Below, in pieces: positions 16,804-23,202 of a DNA stretch of 24,506 bases (positions are counted from its first letter, which is position 1; every line of letters begins with the position of its first letter). This DNA is from a virus. The position numbers and the translations under genes were made by a program. The stretch is from IMG/VR virus record IMGVR_UViG_3300043409_000809, positions 1 through 24,506 of that record; one strand, given 5' to 3'. A model generated the notes under the pieces. It worked only from the letters and a program-made list of their open reading frames with translations, was not told where the DNA came from and did not search any database.

Positions 16804-17023
16804 GGAGCATGTCCGATTCGGGCAACTGCTCAAAGAAGTAGACCATTATCTGTTCAAAGTGCTGATCAACGCGCCTACAAAATCACACCGGACCTCCAAG
16901 GGGGGGTTAAAGATGTCTAAACTGATCATGGTATTCAAAAGCGACATGGAGGAAATCCTTTTCAAGGATCATCCGAAGCAAGCCAACACGAGCGTCTATT
17001 ACGGAAACATCCCAAACCAATGA
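16793..17023 (+). CDS. Small unrecognised protein, about 76 aa
   Basis: Reads MSFEEHVRFGQLLKEVDHYL, then a basic middle (KSHRTSKGGLK) and MSKLIMVFKSDMEEILF. Three in-frame starts compete: 16775 (touching the leader repeat), 16793 (chosen, overlapping the previous stop by 11 bases) and 16913, which follows a run of seven G preceded by AA and has the best ribosome-binding context. It could thus be one 76-82 aa protein or a 36-aa one. Stop overlaps the RuvC-like start by ATGA, supporting the end coordinate. No family is recognised. Confidence 0.5.
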   Translation: MSFEEHVRFGQLLKEVDHYLFKVLINAPTKSHRTSKGGLKMSKLIMVFKSDMEEILFKDHPKQANTSVYYGNIPNQ

Positions 17024-17475
17024 ACAAAACAATCGTAGCCTGTGACCCAGGCGTAAACGGGGGGTTCGCTATCCACACCAAGGACGGCATCCTTCTCTTC
17101 GCAATGCCCGAGTCCCTCCCCGATATGGCGCAACTCCTCAGCGGATTCAAGGTGGCGGACAGTCACCTATGGATCGAGAAGGTACCCAAGTTCGTGTCCA
17201 AGCTCACGCCCTCAGCAAGCGTGGCAACCCTGCACGAGAACTACGGAATCGTCCAAGGACTGGCCTACTCTCAAGGCTACGCGCTTCACCGCGTGGAACC
17301 CAAGATATGGCAGGATCCTCTTGGACTCGGTGGAAAGCGGTCATGCGCCAATTCCGCGGAATGGAAGCGTAAGCTCAAGAGCAAGGCCCAGGAGCTGTAT
17401 CCGCAATTAGACGTCACATTGAAGAACTGCGATGCGCTCCTCATCCTGCACTACGCACTCGGAGGTGGCCGATGA
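17020..17475 (+). CDS. RuvC-like Holliday junction resolvase
   Basis: 151 aa. An RNase H fold is indicated by ACDPGVNGGFA with D9, LWIEKVPKF with E53 and NCDALLILHYAL with D138, the expected spacing of RuvC-like acidic residues. EPKIWQDPLG and AQELYP match phage resolvases of this group. It cuts branched DNA and four-way junctions made by replication and recombination so the genome can be packaged. The start overlaps the previous stop by ATGA and follows TCCCAAACCAATG, close to the leader repeat. At 151 aa it is typical in length. A fourth acidic ligand is not obvious, so activity is inferred. Confidence 0.75.
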   Translation: MNKTIVACDPGVNGGFAIHTKDGILLFAMPESLPDMAQLLSGFKVADSHLWIEKVPKFVSKLTPSASVATLHENYGIVQGLAYSQGYALHRVEPKIWQDPLGLGGKRSCANSAEWKRKLKSKAQELYPQLDVTLKNCDALLILHYALGGGR

Positions 17476-17627
17476 GCGACAAGATCAAGAGCTTCATCGA
17501 TAGCGGCACCGGCGTGTACAGCATCAGCAAGAAAGAGGCTGGAGAAATTCACAAAGCGGCCAAGAAGGTTAAAAACTATGCGTTCAGTTACTGGACAAGG
17601 AATCGCAAGAACAAGGAGGTAAAATGA
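17472..17627 (+). CDS. Small basic protein, 51 aa, unrecognised
   Basis: Found by translation coupling: ATGA overlaps the resolvase stop, and its TGA overlaps the next ATG the same way. The product is Lys-rich and helical (SISKKEAGEIHKAAKKV, then NYAFSYWTRNRKNKEVK) with a net positive charge, so it may bind nucleic acid. The strong Shine-Dalgarno of the next gene (AAGGAGG) lies in its last codons. No homologous family is recognised. Confidence comes from the paired overlaps more than from the protein itself. Confidence 0.55.
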   Translation: MSDKIKSFIDSGTGVYSISKKEAGEIHKAAKKVKNYAFSYWTRNRKNKEVK

Positions 17628-17974
17628 ACATCGAAGAAACAATAGAAGCCATCCGTATCATGCAGGCATTTGTGGATGGGAAGGAACTGCAGGTTTTAGG
17701 TCCGGTTGGAAAATGGGAACCAGTACATTTCCCTCGGTGGGGCTGGGACGACACAAAGTACCGCATCAAACCTATTGCCACAATCCGCCCGTGGACTGCG
17801 GATGAGGTGCCGCTAGGAATGCAGGCGAGGAATCGTGAATACCCCAAAACACGTTGGTTGATCGACCGCACATCTAGCGAAGAGAACAGAAAGGATTGGT
17901 GTGAAAAATACGAACATTCAATCGATGGTGGCAAAACGTGGCTCCCGTGCGGGGTGATGGAGGAGGCGAAATGA
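17624..17974 (+). CDS. Trp-rich phage hypothetical protein, 116 aa
   Basis: AAGGAGG precedes the ATG by 4 bases. The N-terminal helix (MNIEETIEAIRIMQAFVDGK) carries a pattern common in phage accessory proteins. A beta-like Trp-rich segment follows, with KWEPVHFPRWGWDDTKYRIK and then RPWTADEVPLGMQARN. KYRIKP after a 'W..W' patch recurs in small phage proteins of unknown function. The tail contains a CxxxY-type stretch and GGKTWLPCG. No catalytic motif. It sits in the dense small-gene cluster, coupled by ATGA on both sides. Function unknown. Confidence 0.6.
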   Translation: MNIEETIEAIRIMQAFVDGKELQVLGPVGKWEPVHFPRWGWDDTKYRIKPIATIRPWTADEVPLGMQARNREYPKTRWLIDRTSSEENRKDWCEKYEHSIDGGKTWLPCGVMEEAK

Positions 17975-18246
17975 GCGATCATATTCCTGACGCCACGAAA
18001 ATGATCAGCAATACACCGAGGACGGATGCCGAAGCATTCCTTCCGCATGATTCAAAGTATCGTGTTTGTGATGCCGATTTTGTCCGCCAACTCGAACGAG
18101 AACTCAACGCGGCCAATGAGCGCATCTCAAAGCTATACGACTACGTTGCCGCGCTTGAAACAGGAGGTGACTTGATGGCCAACGAACTAAGCTTTGGATA
18201 CGACGTTGATCTGTGGAACAAAGCCAGAGGGGAGGCCAAGCCGTGA
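17971..18246 (+). CDS. Small coiled-coil phage protein, 91 aa
   Basis: The ATG at 17971 has GGAGGAGG upstream, overlaps the previous stop (ATGA), and is preferred to an upstream ATG at 17938 that lies inside the neighbour. The sequence carries ISNTPRTDAEAF, a recurrent opening of small phage/prophage proteins, then FVRQLERELNAANERISKLY, a probable coiled coil. C-terminal part is neutral and ends with LWNKARGEAKP. It could act as an adaptor or a regulator, with nothing to decide. The stop overlaps the next GTG start. Confidence 0.6.
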   Translation: MSDHIPDATKMISNTPRTDAEAFLPHDSKYRVCDADFVRQLERELNAANERISKLYDYVAALETGGDLMANELSFGYDVDLWNKARGEAKP

Positions 18247-18437
18247 GTCTCGAAGAACAACTGCGAAATGACGCTCAGTCACTTCGAGAAGTGGGGTGGT
18301 TCAACCGCGCAATAATGATGGATGCAGCAGCTAACGAGATTCAGAAACTGAACGAGCGCATCACTCAACTAGAGCGTGAGAACGACGCTCTCCGCGCCGA
18401 TCTGCTGCTGTGGGAGAATGGAGGACCGTTGCCGTGA
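18243..18437 (+). CDS. Small coiled-coil protein, 64 aa
   Basis: GTG at 18243 overlaps the preceding stop (GTGA), with GGGGAGG 6 bases upstream; an ATG at 18213 lies inside the neighbour. Residues of about 30-60 (NEIQKLNERITQLERENDAL) form a leucine-zipper-like heptad pattern. The N-terminal part (LRNDAQSLREVGWFNRAIM, MDAAANEI) is also helical. It resembles its upstream neighbour in ending with a coiled coil, so the two may pair, but that is speculation. Its stop overlaps the next GTG. Confidence 0.55.
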   Translation: MSLEEQLRNDAQSLREVGWFNRAIMMDAAANEIQKLNERITQLERENDALRADLLLWENGGPLP

Positions 18438-18634
18438 AAGACAGCCCCGCATTCATCTACGTCCACGCATTTAACGGACTGGTGCGTGTAGAGAGTCTTG
18501 ATACAGCCAGGCACGTCGATGGCAATCCAGAGTGGAAACACGTCGCGACAATCAACCCTCACGTTGTGCTGGAACAAATCCTCCGAGCGACAATCAAAGA
18601 CAGGAACCTAATCATCAAACACCTACTGACATGA
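18434..18634 (+). CDS. Small unrecognised protein, 66 aa
   Basis: The GTG at 18434 continues the GTGA coupling; an ATG at 18410 is in frame but lies within the upstream gene. A beta-like N-terminal half (AFIYVHAFNGLVRVESLDTA) leads to EWKHVATINPHVVLEQILR and a helical, basic end (ATIKDRNLIIKHLL). The second half resembles 'W...ATI.P...LE.ILR' in small phage proteins, which I cannot tie to a function. Stop overlaps the following ATG by 4 bases. Confidence 0.55.
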   Translation: MKDSPAFIYVHAFNGLVRVESLDTARHVDGNPEWKHVATINPHVVLEQILRATIKDRNLIIKHLLT

Positions 18635-19143
18635 GCACACACATCAAAATCGAAAACCAAACCGAAGTCCCCGTCCTTGTGGCGCTCTTTGAGCAGCCTA
18701 AATGCAACGACCATCCGACTCGCTCGGCTGTTCTCAAACCCGGCGAGAGCTGCGACTGGGGCAGTGGCTCCGTACCGCTAGGCAACTACCAGTGCTACGC
18801 GGTTATGTCCGGTGACGCCAGCAGCCATGATGAGTGGGTGTGGCACTTCCCCGGCATCGCAGAAGTCGTCGCACCTCTGGAGCTAGGCTTCAAGCTGTGG
18901 CACGAGGGCGACATCGATTGGGCCAACGTCAAGGCTATGTCGAGCGACGACTTGAACGCTACGTTTGGCTCTGCTTATACATCCGCCAAGAGCAGCACCA
19001 AGTCATGGAACGGAATGTCCTCCTGCATATTCCATATCAGGGGCGGCCCCTCCTGGGTCGAGGAAACCGAGCAGGTGGGGATCTTTAGGCCGAAGACCAT
19101 CGCATACAACGGAGTGCAAAGCACCCCCATGAAGAGCGAGTAG
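18631..19143 (+). CDS. Unrecognised beta-rich, Trp-rich protein, 170 aa
   Basis: The ATG at 18631 overlaps the previous stop by ATGA. It is the longest product in the small-gene cluster. The N-terminal half alternates short hydrophobic strands: HIKIENQTEVPVLVALFE, LKPGESCDWGSGSVPLGNY and YAVMSGDASSHDEWVWHF. The C-terminal half is Trp/Ser-rich (LWHEGDIDWANVKAMSS, SSTKSWNGMSSCIF, PSWVEETEQVG). No signal peptide, membrane span or known catalytic motif. The pattern suggests a beta-sandwich fold. Because it is long and unlike its tiny neighbours, it is a good candidate for an accessory factor, for instance host takeover or counter-defence, but this is inference. Confidence 0.6.
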   Translation: MSTHIKIENQTEVPVLVALFEQPKCNDHPTRSAVLKPGESCDWGSGSVPLGNYQCYAVMSGDASSHDEWVWHFPGIAEVVAPLELGFKLWHEGDIDWANVKAMSSDDLNATFGSAYTSAKSSTKSWNGMSSCIFHIRGGPSWVEETEQVGIFRPKTIAYNGVQSTPMKSE

Positions 19144-19150
19144 ATTAAAA

Positions 19151-19393
19151 ATGAGTCTACTTCAAGAATTAGGGTTGACGAAGGAGTCAATGGCGAAGAT
19201 GTTGGGACCAGTTCCCGCCTTCAAAGCCCCTGATCCATTGATCTGCCGGCGGTGGGAAGCTGTTCCAGCAAAGATCAGAGAATCGATTCTAAGGGATAAC
19301 TCAACATTCACCTACAGAGAGTTGGCCAAGAAATACGGTATCTCGCATTCATGCGTATGGAACATCAAGAACAAACAACCAAACAAACAATAG
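19151..19393 (+). CDS. Small helix-turn-helix DNA-binding protein, 80 aa
   Basis: Starts 7 bases after the preceding stop. The C-terminal part contains FTYRELAKKYGISHSCVWNI followed by KNKQPNKQ, a clear helix-turn-helix of the homeodomain-like type (tYrELAkkyGISh..Vwni). The N-terminal part (LLQELGLTKESMAKMLGPV, then PLICRRWEAVPAKI) is helical. The protein most likely binds DNA and regulates transcription, or acts as a partner of a nuclease; such HTH ends also occur beside HNH enzymes. No operator-like repeat was found upstream. Its end overlaps a Cys-rich small ORF. Confidence 0.6.
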   Translation: MSLLQELGLTKESMAKMLGPVPAFKAPDPLICRRWEAVPAKIRESILRDNSTFTYRELAKKYGISHSCVWNIKNKQPNKQ

Positions 19394-19533
19394 AGGAACT
19401 ACAACGATGGAAACTGTTATGTCACGAATTGGCCGCATGCTTGGGCTGCGGATGCACAACTCAAAGCGACCTTTGTGTCCAGTGCCACAAAGCATACAAA
19501 CGGTATCGAGCAGTCCAGATACCGTTGCAATAG
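19357..19533 (+). CDS. Small Cys-rich protein, possible zinc ribbon, 58-60 aa
   Basis: The frame from ATG 19351 or 19357 overlaps the HTH gene by 37-43 bases and runs to a stop at 19531. The end part has paired cysteines (CLGCGCTTQSDLCVQCHKAY) that look like a zinc-binding knuckle, and a basic tail (KRYRAVQ). Small phage proteins with a C-x2-C pair and a helical N-terminus are common. The overlap, absent Shine-Dalgarno and competing frame at 19407 leave doubt, but the cysteine spacing is hard to explain as chance. Function unknown. Confidence 0.4.
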   Translation: MEHQEQTTKQTIEELQRWKLLCHELAACLGCGCTTQSDLCVQCHKAYKRYRAVQIPLQ

Positions 19534-19580
19534 ATAAAGAACCAAAGAAGAAAAAAAGAAAGTATCTCAAACATACATAC

Positions 19581-19958
19581 ATGAAAACCAACGATTCAAT
19601 CGATAAGGTAAGAGCATTCAGGGTTAAGGGACTTACCTACAAAGCTATCGGTGCAGAGTTAAACATCTCAAAGCAACGGGTGTTTCAGATCATTGCCGCT
19701 GGCAAGAAGCGGGATGCCTCGAATAACAAATGGACCGCCGGTCTCAGCTCTCGTAACGCGAACCTGATGGAGAAGCTTGGGATCAAAGACAAGGAGACCG
19801 CCATCCATGCAATCCATACCCGTGACATCGTACCGTTCAAGTGGCCGAACTTCGGTGTTCGATCCTACCACGATCTGTGCTCGTGGCTTGGTACTCTACC
19901 CGCCGATCCCGGTCTAGGCCGGCACTGCCCCCATTGCGGTAAAACCTCTAAGCAATGA
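19581..19958 (+). CDS. HTH protein with C-terminal CxxC, 125 aa
   Basis: The ATG at 19581 is preferred: the upstream extension (from 19407) reads as basic low-complexity sequence and overlaps the Cys-rich ORF. The N-terminus (IDKVRAFRVKGLTYKAIGAE, then LNISKQRVFQII) is a good sigma-70 region 4/LuxR-like HTH, YkaIGaeLnISkqrV. The C-terminal half ends with LGRHCPHCGKT, a CxxC pair that may bind zinc. It could be a regulator of the late genes or a DNA-binding subunit. Compared with the HTH protein at 19151, it shares type but not sequence. The stop overlaps the next start by ATGA. Confidence 0.6.
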   Translation: MKTNDSIDKVRAFRVKGLTYKAIGAELNISKQRVFQIIAAGKKRDASNNKWTAGLSSRNANLMEKLGIKDKETAIHAIHTRDIVPFKWPNFGVRSYHDLCSWLGTLPADPGLGRHCPHCGKTSKQ

Positions 19959-20215
19959 GCCGTCACGCATTGCCGCTCGTCGAATCCATCAAGGTGGTCC
20001 ATCTCTCAGATGGAAGAACCATCCGAGTGCGGCGTGATCGAACCGAAGAGAATCTAAAAGCCAACTACGGAGATGGTGATATCCACCTCACTTGCGTGTC
20101 CCAAGCTCATGATCCCATCGAGATGGTCAAGACCTTGGCCCGCATGGAGAGCGTTCGATCCGTAGAACTGGTTGATTCCAAAGGCAACGGACTCGTAGTC
20201 CACAAACAAAAATGA
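19955..20215 (+). CDS. Small unrecognised protein, 86 aa
   Basis: Coupled by ATGA to the HTH gene and to the next gene. The product is beta-rich (IKVVHLSDGRTIRVRRDRTE) with GDIHLTCVSQAHDPIEMVKT, then ESVRSVELVDSKGNGLVVH. The strand-helix-strand order with conserved-looking glycines suggests a small alpha/beta fold. No cysteine or active-site motif stands out, and no family is recognised. It is not membrane associated. Confidence 0.55.
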   Translation: MSRHALPLVESIKVVHLSDGRTIRVRRDRTEENLKANYGDGDIHLTCVSQAHDPIEMVKTLARMESVRSVELVDSKGNGLVVHKQK

Positions 20216-20457
20216 AACAGTCCTCAACACACGACCTCGTCAACGCGCTCAATATCCTCTCAGCCGAACTAGATACCCAAGATGGAATCCCCAATGCGCT
20301 CTGTGCAGAAGCATCCACTCGTCTCCTTGAGCTGGTCCAGCTCACGAGCGACCTTACAGCACACATCATCTCCAACCCTGTGCATCATGGTCGATGCAAC
20401 GCCAAGACCAAGGGTTCCTACTGCAACTGTATCCTGGCTCGCCTCATCACCCCATGA
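20212..20457 (+). CDS. Small unrecognised protein, 81 aa
   Basis: ATG overlaps the previous stop (ATGA); a variant of the leader repeat (GTCCACAAACAAA, one extra base) lies directly before it. Residues 5-50 are helical (HDLVNALNILSAELDTQDG, ALCAEASTRLLELVQLTSDL). The end holds HHGRCNAKTKGSYCNCILAR, with three Cys and a His pair that could form a small metal site. Function unknown. Stop overlaps the next start. Confidence 0.55.
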   Translation: MKQSSTHDLVNALNILSAELDTQDGIPNALCAEASTRLLELVQLTSDLTAHIISNPVHHGRCNAKTKGSYCNCILARLITP

Positions 20458-20714
20458 AGACCCCAAGGCAAGAGCAACCCTGGTACGAATCCCGCCTCTC
20501 AAATAACAAGAAACCCGGCCCCATAACCGAAGATGAACGAACCATCATCACCGATGAGAACCGCCGGCTCATCGAGCAGTCCGCTCAGATAATTGCTTGG
20601 GGCATCGCTAAAGGCTGGATCGCTTACCCCGAACCCATCGAACGTCGCATATGGAAAATCCCTCAGCTATCCCACCCTGCCGGTTCGTCAATCGATCCAA
20701 CCCTGGAGTCATAG
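20454..20714 (+). CDS. Small unrecognised protein, 86 aa
   Basis: ATG 20454 overlaps the preceding stop (ATGA). N-terminal part is polar (TPRQEQPWYESRLSNNK), followed by a charged helix (PITEDERTIITDENRRLIEQ, then AQIIAWGIAKGWIAYP). The C-terminal 20 residues share DNA with the start of the next ORF in another frame, a 64-base overlap that is longer than elsewhere in this cluster. No family is recognised, and the true end of coding sense may be shorter than the stop suggests. Confidence 0.5.
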   Translation: MKTPRQEQPWYESRLSNNKKPGPITEDERTIITDENRRLIEQSAQIIAWGIAKGWIAYPEPIERRIWKIPQLSHPAGSSIDPTLES

Positions 20715-20851
20715 TCACAGTCCTTCATGTCGGCCAATATCGGCTCGCAGAACTCAAAGCACCCGTCATCATCTACCAAAGAGGCAGCAACATCTACGTT
20801 CGCCTCACCTCGGAATTCCACACCAAATTCAAACCCTATGAAGAAAGCTAA
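20651..20851 (+). CDS. Small beta-rich protein, 66 aa (weak DUF1653 resemblance)
   Basis: Starts at ATG 20651, inside the preceding gene. The second half has GVIVTVLHVGQYRLAELKAP followed by VIIYQRGSNIYVRLTSEF, a beta pattern that weakly recalls DUF1653-type small proteins ('lvvYq...iWvRp...F'). The overlap with the upstream gene is 64 bases, so either that gene's tail or this gene's first 20 residues may be unreal. It overlaps the following 40-aa ORF by 14 bases. Function unknown. Confidence 0.45.
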   Translation: MENPSAIPPCRFVNRSNPGVIVTVLHVGQYRLAELKAPVIIYQRGSNIYVRLTSEFHTKFKPYEES

Positions 20852-20960
20852 AGCCAAGCCCGCCGCCTACGCCGCCAAGCCCAGCACCAAGAAGATCGGA
20901 ACCTATTCCCCCAAAACTCAAGCCATCAAACGGCTGATGAAGATAGACAAAATGAAGTAA
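20838..20960 (+). CDS. Small Lys/Ala-rich basic protein, 40 aa
   Basis: The ATG at 20838 gives MKKAKAKPAAYAAKPSTKKI and a helical basic end with KRLMKIDKMK. The frame is open upstream to 20727, but that part overlaps another gene and reads as Ser/Thr-rich noise. The charge and Ala/Pro/Lys composition are like histone-tail or DNA-compacting peptides, and the product would probably bind nucleic acid. Short, so the call is tentative. It is the last small gene before the primase leader. Confidence 0.4.
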   Translation: MKKAKAKPAAYAAKPSTKKIGTYSPKTQAIKRLMKIDKMK

Positions 20961-20973
20961 CCCCCAACGATCG

Positions 20974-20986
20974 GTCCCAAACAAAC
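20974..20986 (+). repeat. Leader repeat GTCCCAAACAAAC, copy 3
   Basis: Exact 13-base match to the copy at 15523; the first 12 bases match the copy at 16764. It lies 6 bases before the primase-helicase ATG (20993) in a 32-base gap with no Shine-Dalgarno. Confidence 0.6.
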
Positions 20987-20992
20987 AACGAT

Positions 20993-22780
20993 ATGACACC
21001 GCACCAACGTGCGGCCCTTTGGCTTTCCAAGGTGCCGCCAGCCGTCTCCGGTCAGTCCGGACACTCAACTACCTACACCGCTGCCGTCGGCCTCGTACAC
21101 GGCTTCCAGCTATCCGAGGCGGACTCTCTAGCCCTGCTCTCTAGCTGGAATCAATCCTGCCAACCACCTTGGTCCGATCGCGAACTCATCCACAAACTCC
21201 GCGAGGCCGCTTCCAAGTCTCACTCCAAGCCAGCCGGCCATCTCCTTCAGTCAGGGGTCTCCCCCTCAACCGCTCCATTCGATATCACCAAGGTATCCTT
21301 CAAGAGGTTGTCACCGGCCACACCGCCCGATCCTCAAGCCAGCGAGTTCAAGCGGTTCCTTCAAGCCGCCTTCGCGCCCACCGAGGTGGTCTGTATCTGT
21401 GATGCGGTCGAAGAGGGTAGGCCAGTTAGTGCTGGATCATTCATCCCCATCGAGGAATGGATCAACCGCTTCGATGATCCGGCATCCCGCATCCTGTCAC
21501 CGGAACGCGAGGGGATCTTCGTTCGCATCAACCCCTTCCGGCCCAACCTCTACAGCGGCTCCGACAACGATGTCAGCGCGTATCGCCATGTCCTGGTGGA
21601 GTTCGACGACAAGCCCAAGGCCGAACAGGAGAAGCTCTTCCGCGATTCGGGCCTACCCATCACCGTCCTCATCGACTCTGGCGGCAAGTCCATCCATGCC
21701 TGGGTCCGCGTAGATGCGCCCAACCGCAAGGAGTGGGACATCCGCCGGGATATCATCTACTCGTCGATCCCCGGCATCGATGCCAAGAACAAGAACCCCT
21801 CGCGCTACAGCCGGCTCCCGGGCGCATGGCGTAGCCCTACGTCCCAGCAAAAGTTGCTGGCCACTAACCTCGGCTCCGCTTCATGGGAAGACTACCTCAC
21901 CTCCCGCGAGACCGATGATGATCAATCCACGGTGGTCTCGATCAAGGATCTCATATCCTTCGATTCATCCAATGATCCGGACAACCTGATCGGCCAACGC
22001 TGGCTTACCCGCGGCTCCTCCATGATCGTCAGCGGTGGCACCGGTATCGGGAAGTCCAGCCTGATGATGCAGATCGTCATCCAATGGGCACTCGGCAAGG
22101 ATTTCTTCGGCATCGCCCCGGTGCGCCCATTGAAGATCGGAGTCATCCAAGCCGAGAACGACAAGGGCGATCTCGCCGAAGCATTCCAGGGCGTAGGGTT
22201 CGGACTCAACCTTAGCGGGGGCGACATGAAGATGCTCCAGCAACAGCTCGAATTCCGGACCGAGGCCGTCCGTACCGGTGATCAGTTCCTCGCCTACGCC
22301 CGCCGGTTCATTCACAAATCCAAGCTCGATGTCATCGTGGCCGATCCTTTGTTCTCCTACTTCGGCGGTGACCTTTCGGACCAGGGCGAGGTCAGCGTGT
22401 TCCTTCGCAACAAGCTCCAGCCCATCCTTCAGGAAACCAAGGTCGCTTGGATCTGGATGCACCATATCTCCAAAGCCCAGCGCAAGGACGGTGAACCCAT
22501 GACCACAATGGAACTCGCTCACGCCGGATTCGGATCCTCGGAGCTTGCCAACTGGGCGCGTGAGATAGCGGTTCTGGCAGAGGTAGGCCAGTTCAAGCCT
22601 AGACGCTTCCAGCTAGCCTTCTGCAAGCGTGGAGGGCGGCTTCCCAAGCCCATCATCAACCTCCAGCACGGGACCGATCGAATCAAGTGGGAGGAATACA
22701 ACCCGCTGGTCATCACCGGTGCCCAGCTCAAGGAGAAGAAACCGTTCAACAACAAGGCCAAGAGGAAAGATAGTATATGA
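20993..22780 (+). CDS. Primase-helicase fusion (PriCT, AEP-like primase, RepA-like ATPase)
   Basis: 595 aa. Residues 24-76 (HSTTYTAAVGLVHGFQLSEA, then WNQSCQPPWSDRELIHKLRE) match the PriCT primase-associated helical domain. Residues of about 195-310 look like an archaeo-eukaryotic primase: HVLVEFDDK with E203 and D205, IDSGGKSIHAWVRVDA with H235, and SRYSRLPGAWR. Residues of about 335-560 form a RecA-like ATPase of the RepA/AAA_25 type: Walker A GGTGIGKS (348-355, K354), VIQAEND, Walker B IVADP (D451) and WIWMHHISKAQ. One protein would thus prime and unwind DNA at phage forks. PriCT usually follows the primase domain, but here it precedes it. The next gene overlaps by ATGA. Confidence 0.75.
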   Translation: MTPHQRAALWLSKVPPAVSGQSGHSTTYTAAVGLVHGFQLSEADSLALLSSWNQSCQPPWSDRELIHKLREAASKSHSKPAGHLLQSGVSPSTAPFDITKVSFKRLSPATPPDPQASEFKRFLQAAFAPTEVVCICDAVEEGRPVSAGSFIPIEEWINRFDDPASRILSPEREGIFVRINPFRPNLYSGSDNDVSAYRHVLVEFDDKPKAEQEKLFRDSGLPITVLIDSGGKSIHAWVRVDAPNRKEWDIRRDIIYSSIPGIDAKNKNPSRYSRLPGAWRSPTSQQKLLATNLGSASWEDYLTSRETDDDQSTVVSIKDLISFDSSNDPDNLIGQRWLTRGSSMIVSGGTGIGKSSLMMQIVIQWALGKDFFGIAPVRPLKIGVIQAENDKGDLAEAFQGVGFGLNLSGGDMKMLQQQLEFRTEAVRTGDQFLAYARRFIHKSKLDVIVADPLFSYFGGDLSDQGEVSVFLRNKLQPILQETKVAWIWMHHISKAQRKDGEPMTTMELAHAGFGSSELANWAREIAVLAEVGQFKPRRFQLAFCKRGGRLPKPIINLQHGTDRIKWEEYNPLVITGAQLKEKKPFNNKAKRKDSI

Positions 22781-23100
22781 AATACCGCGATCAGTTCGGG
22801 AAGATGCCGCCGCTTAAGCATGATAAGATCATTGCTTCCAGCGAGGTGGTTATGCACATAGCCAGTGGGGTATCATGCGATATCGAGCGGGCCAATAAGT
22901 TGTTCAATGAGCTTCGCAAGCGTCGGATCATCGTCTTCGACAAGCTCGACCGGACATGGCACGGCATCGACAACCGCTCCATCCGCCACACCGATTCGGA
23001 CCGTATCCGGATGCTGGAGATCCGGCTGGAGACCCTCGAAAACAAGCACAAGAAGCTCCTCGCCGCCTACCGCGCCCACATCGACCTAATTCCCAACTAG
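22777..23100 (+). CDS. Small unrecognised helical protein, 107 aa
   Basis: ATG 22777 overlaps the primase-helicase stop (ATGA), so it may be co-translated as a partner. Residues 15-60 (HDKIIASSEVVMHIASGVSC, then IERANKLFNELRKRRIIVFD) suggest a winged-helix-like element. The C-terminal 35 residues are strongly coiled-coil (DRIRMLEIRLETLENKHKKL). A role in loading or regulating the helicase is plausible but unproven. It is the last + strand gene before the non-coding junction. Confidence 0.6.
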   Translation: MKYRDQFGKMPPLKHDKIIASSEVVMHIASGVSCDIERANKLFNELRKRRIIVFDKLDRTWHGIDNRSIRHTDSDRIRMLEIRLETLENKHKKLLAAYRAHIDLIPN

Positions 23101-23136
23101 GGGGGTTCACTAGGGGGTAGTCTATAGGCCTATGTG

Positions 23137-23187
23137 CCCCCCCTTTCTAAGAATTTACCCCCCCCTAGGAACGCCCCCACTAACCCC
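23137..23187 (-). other. Candidate G-quadruplex tract
   Basis: On the - strand this stretch has four G runs (4, 5, 8 and 7), separated by 5, 8 and 14 bases; a fifth G5 run lies at 23211-23215. Loops are longer than in a classic quadruplex, so folding is possible but unproven. Confidence 0.3.
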
Positions 23188-23202
23188 TCTAATATAGGGG
23201 TA

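Noticed and set aside
17059-17064. G6 tract in the resolvase gene
   Set aside because: It encodes the conserved glycines of the DPGxxGG motif, so no special role is needed.
19407-19580. N-terminal extension of the second HTH gene
   Set aside because: Low-complexity Ser/Lys-rich sequence that overlaps the Cys-rich ORF; the HTH protein is complete from 19581.
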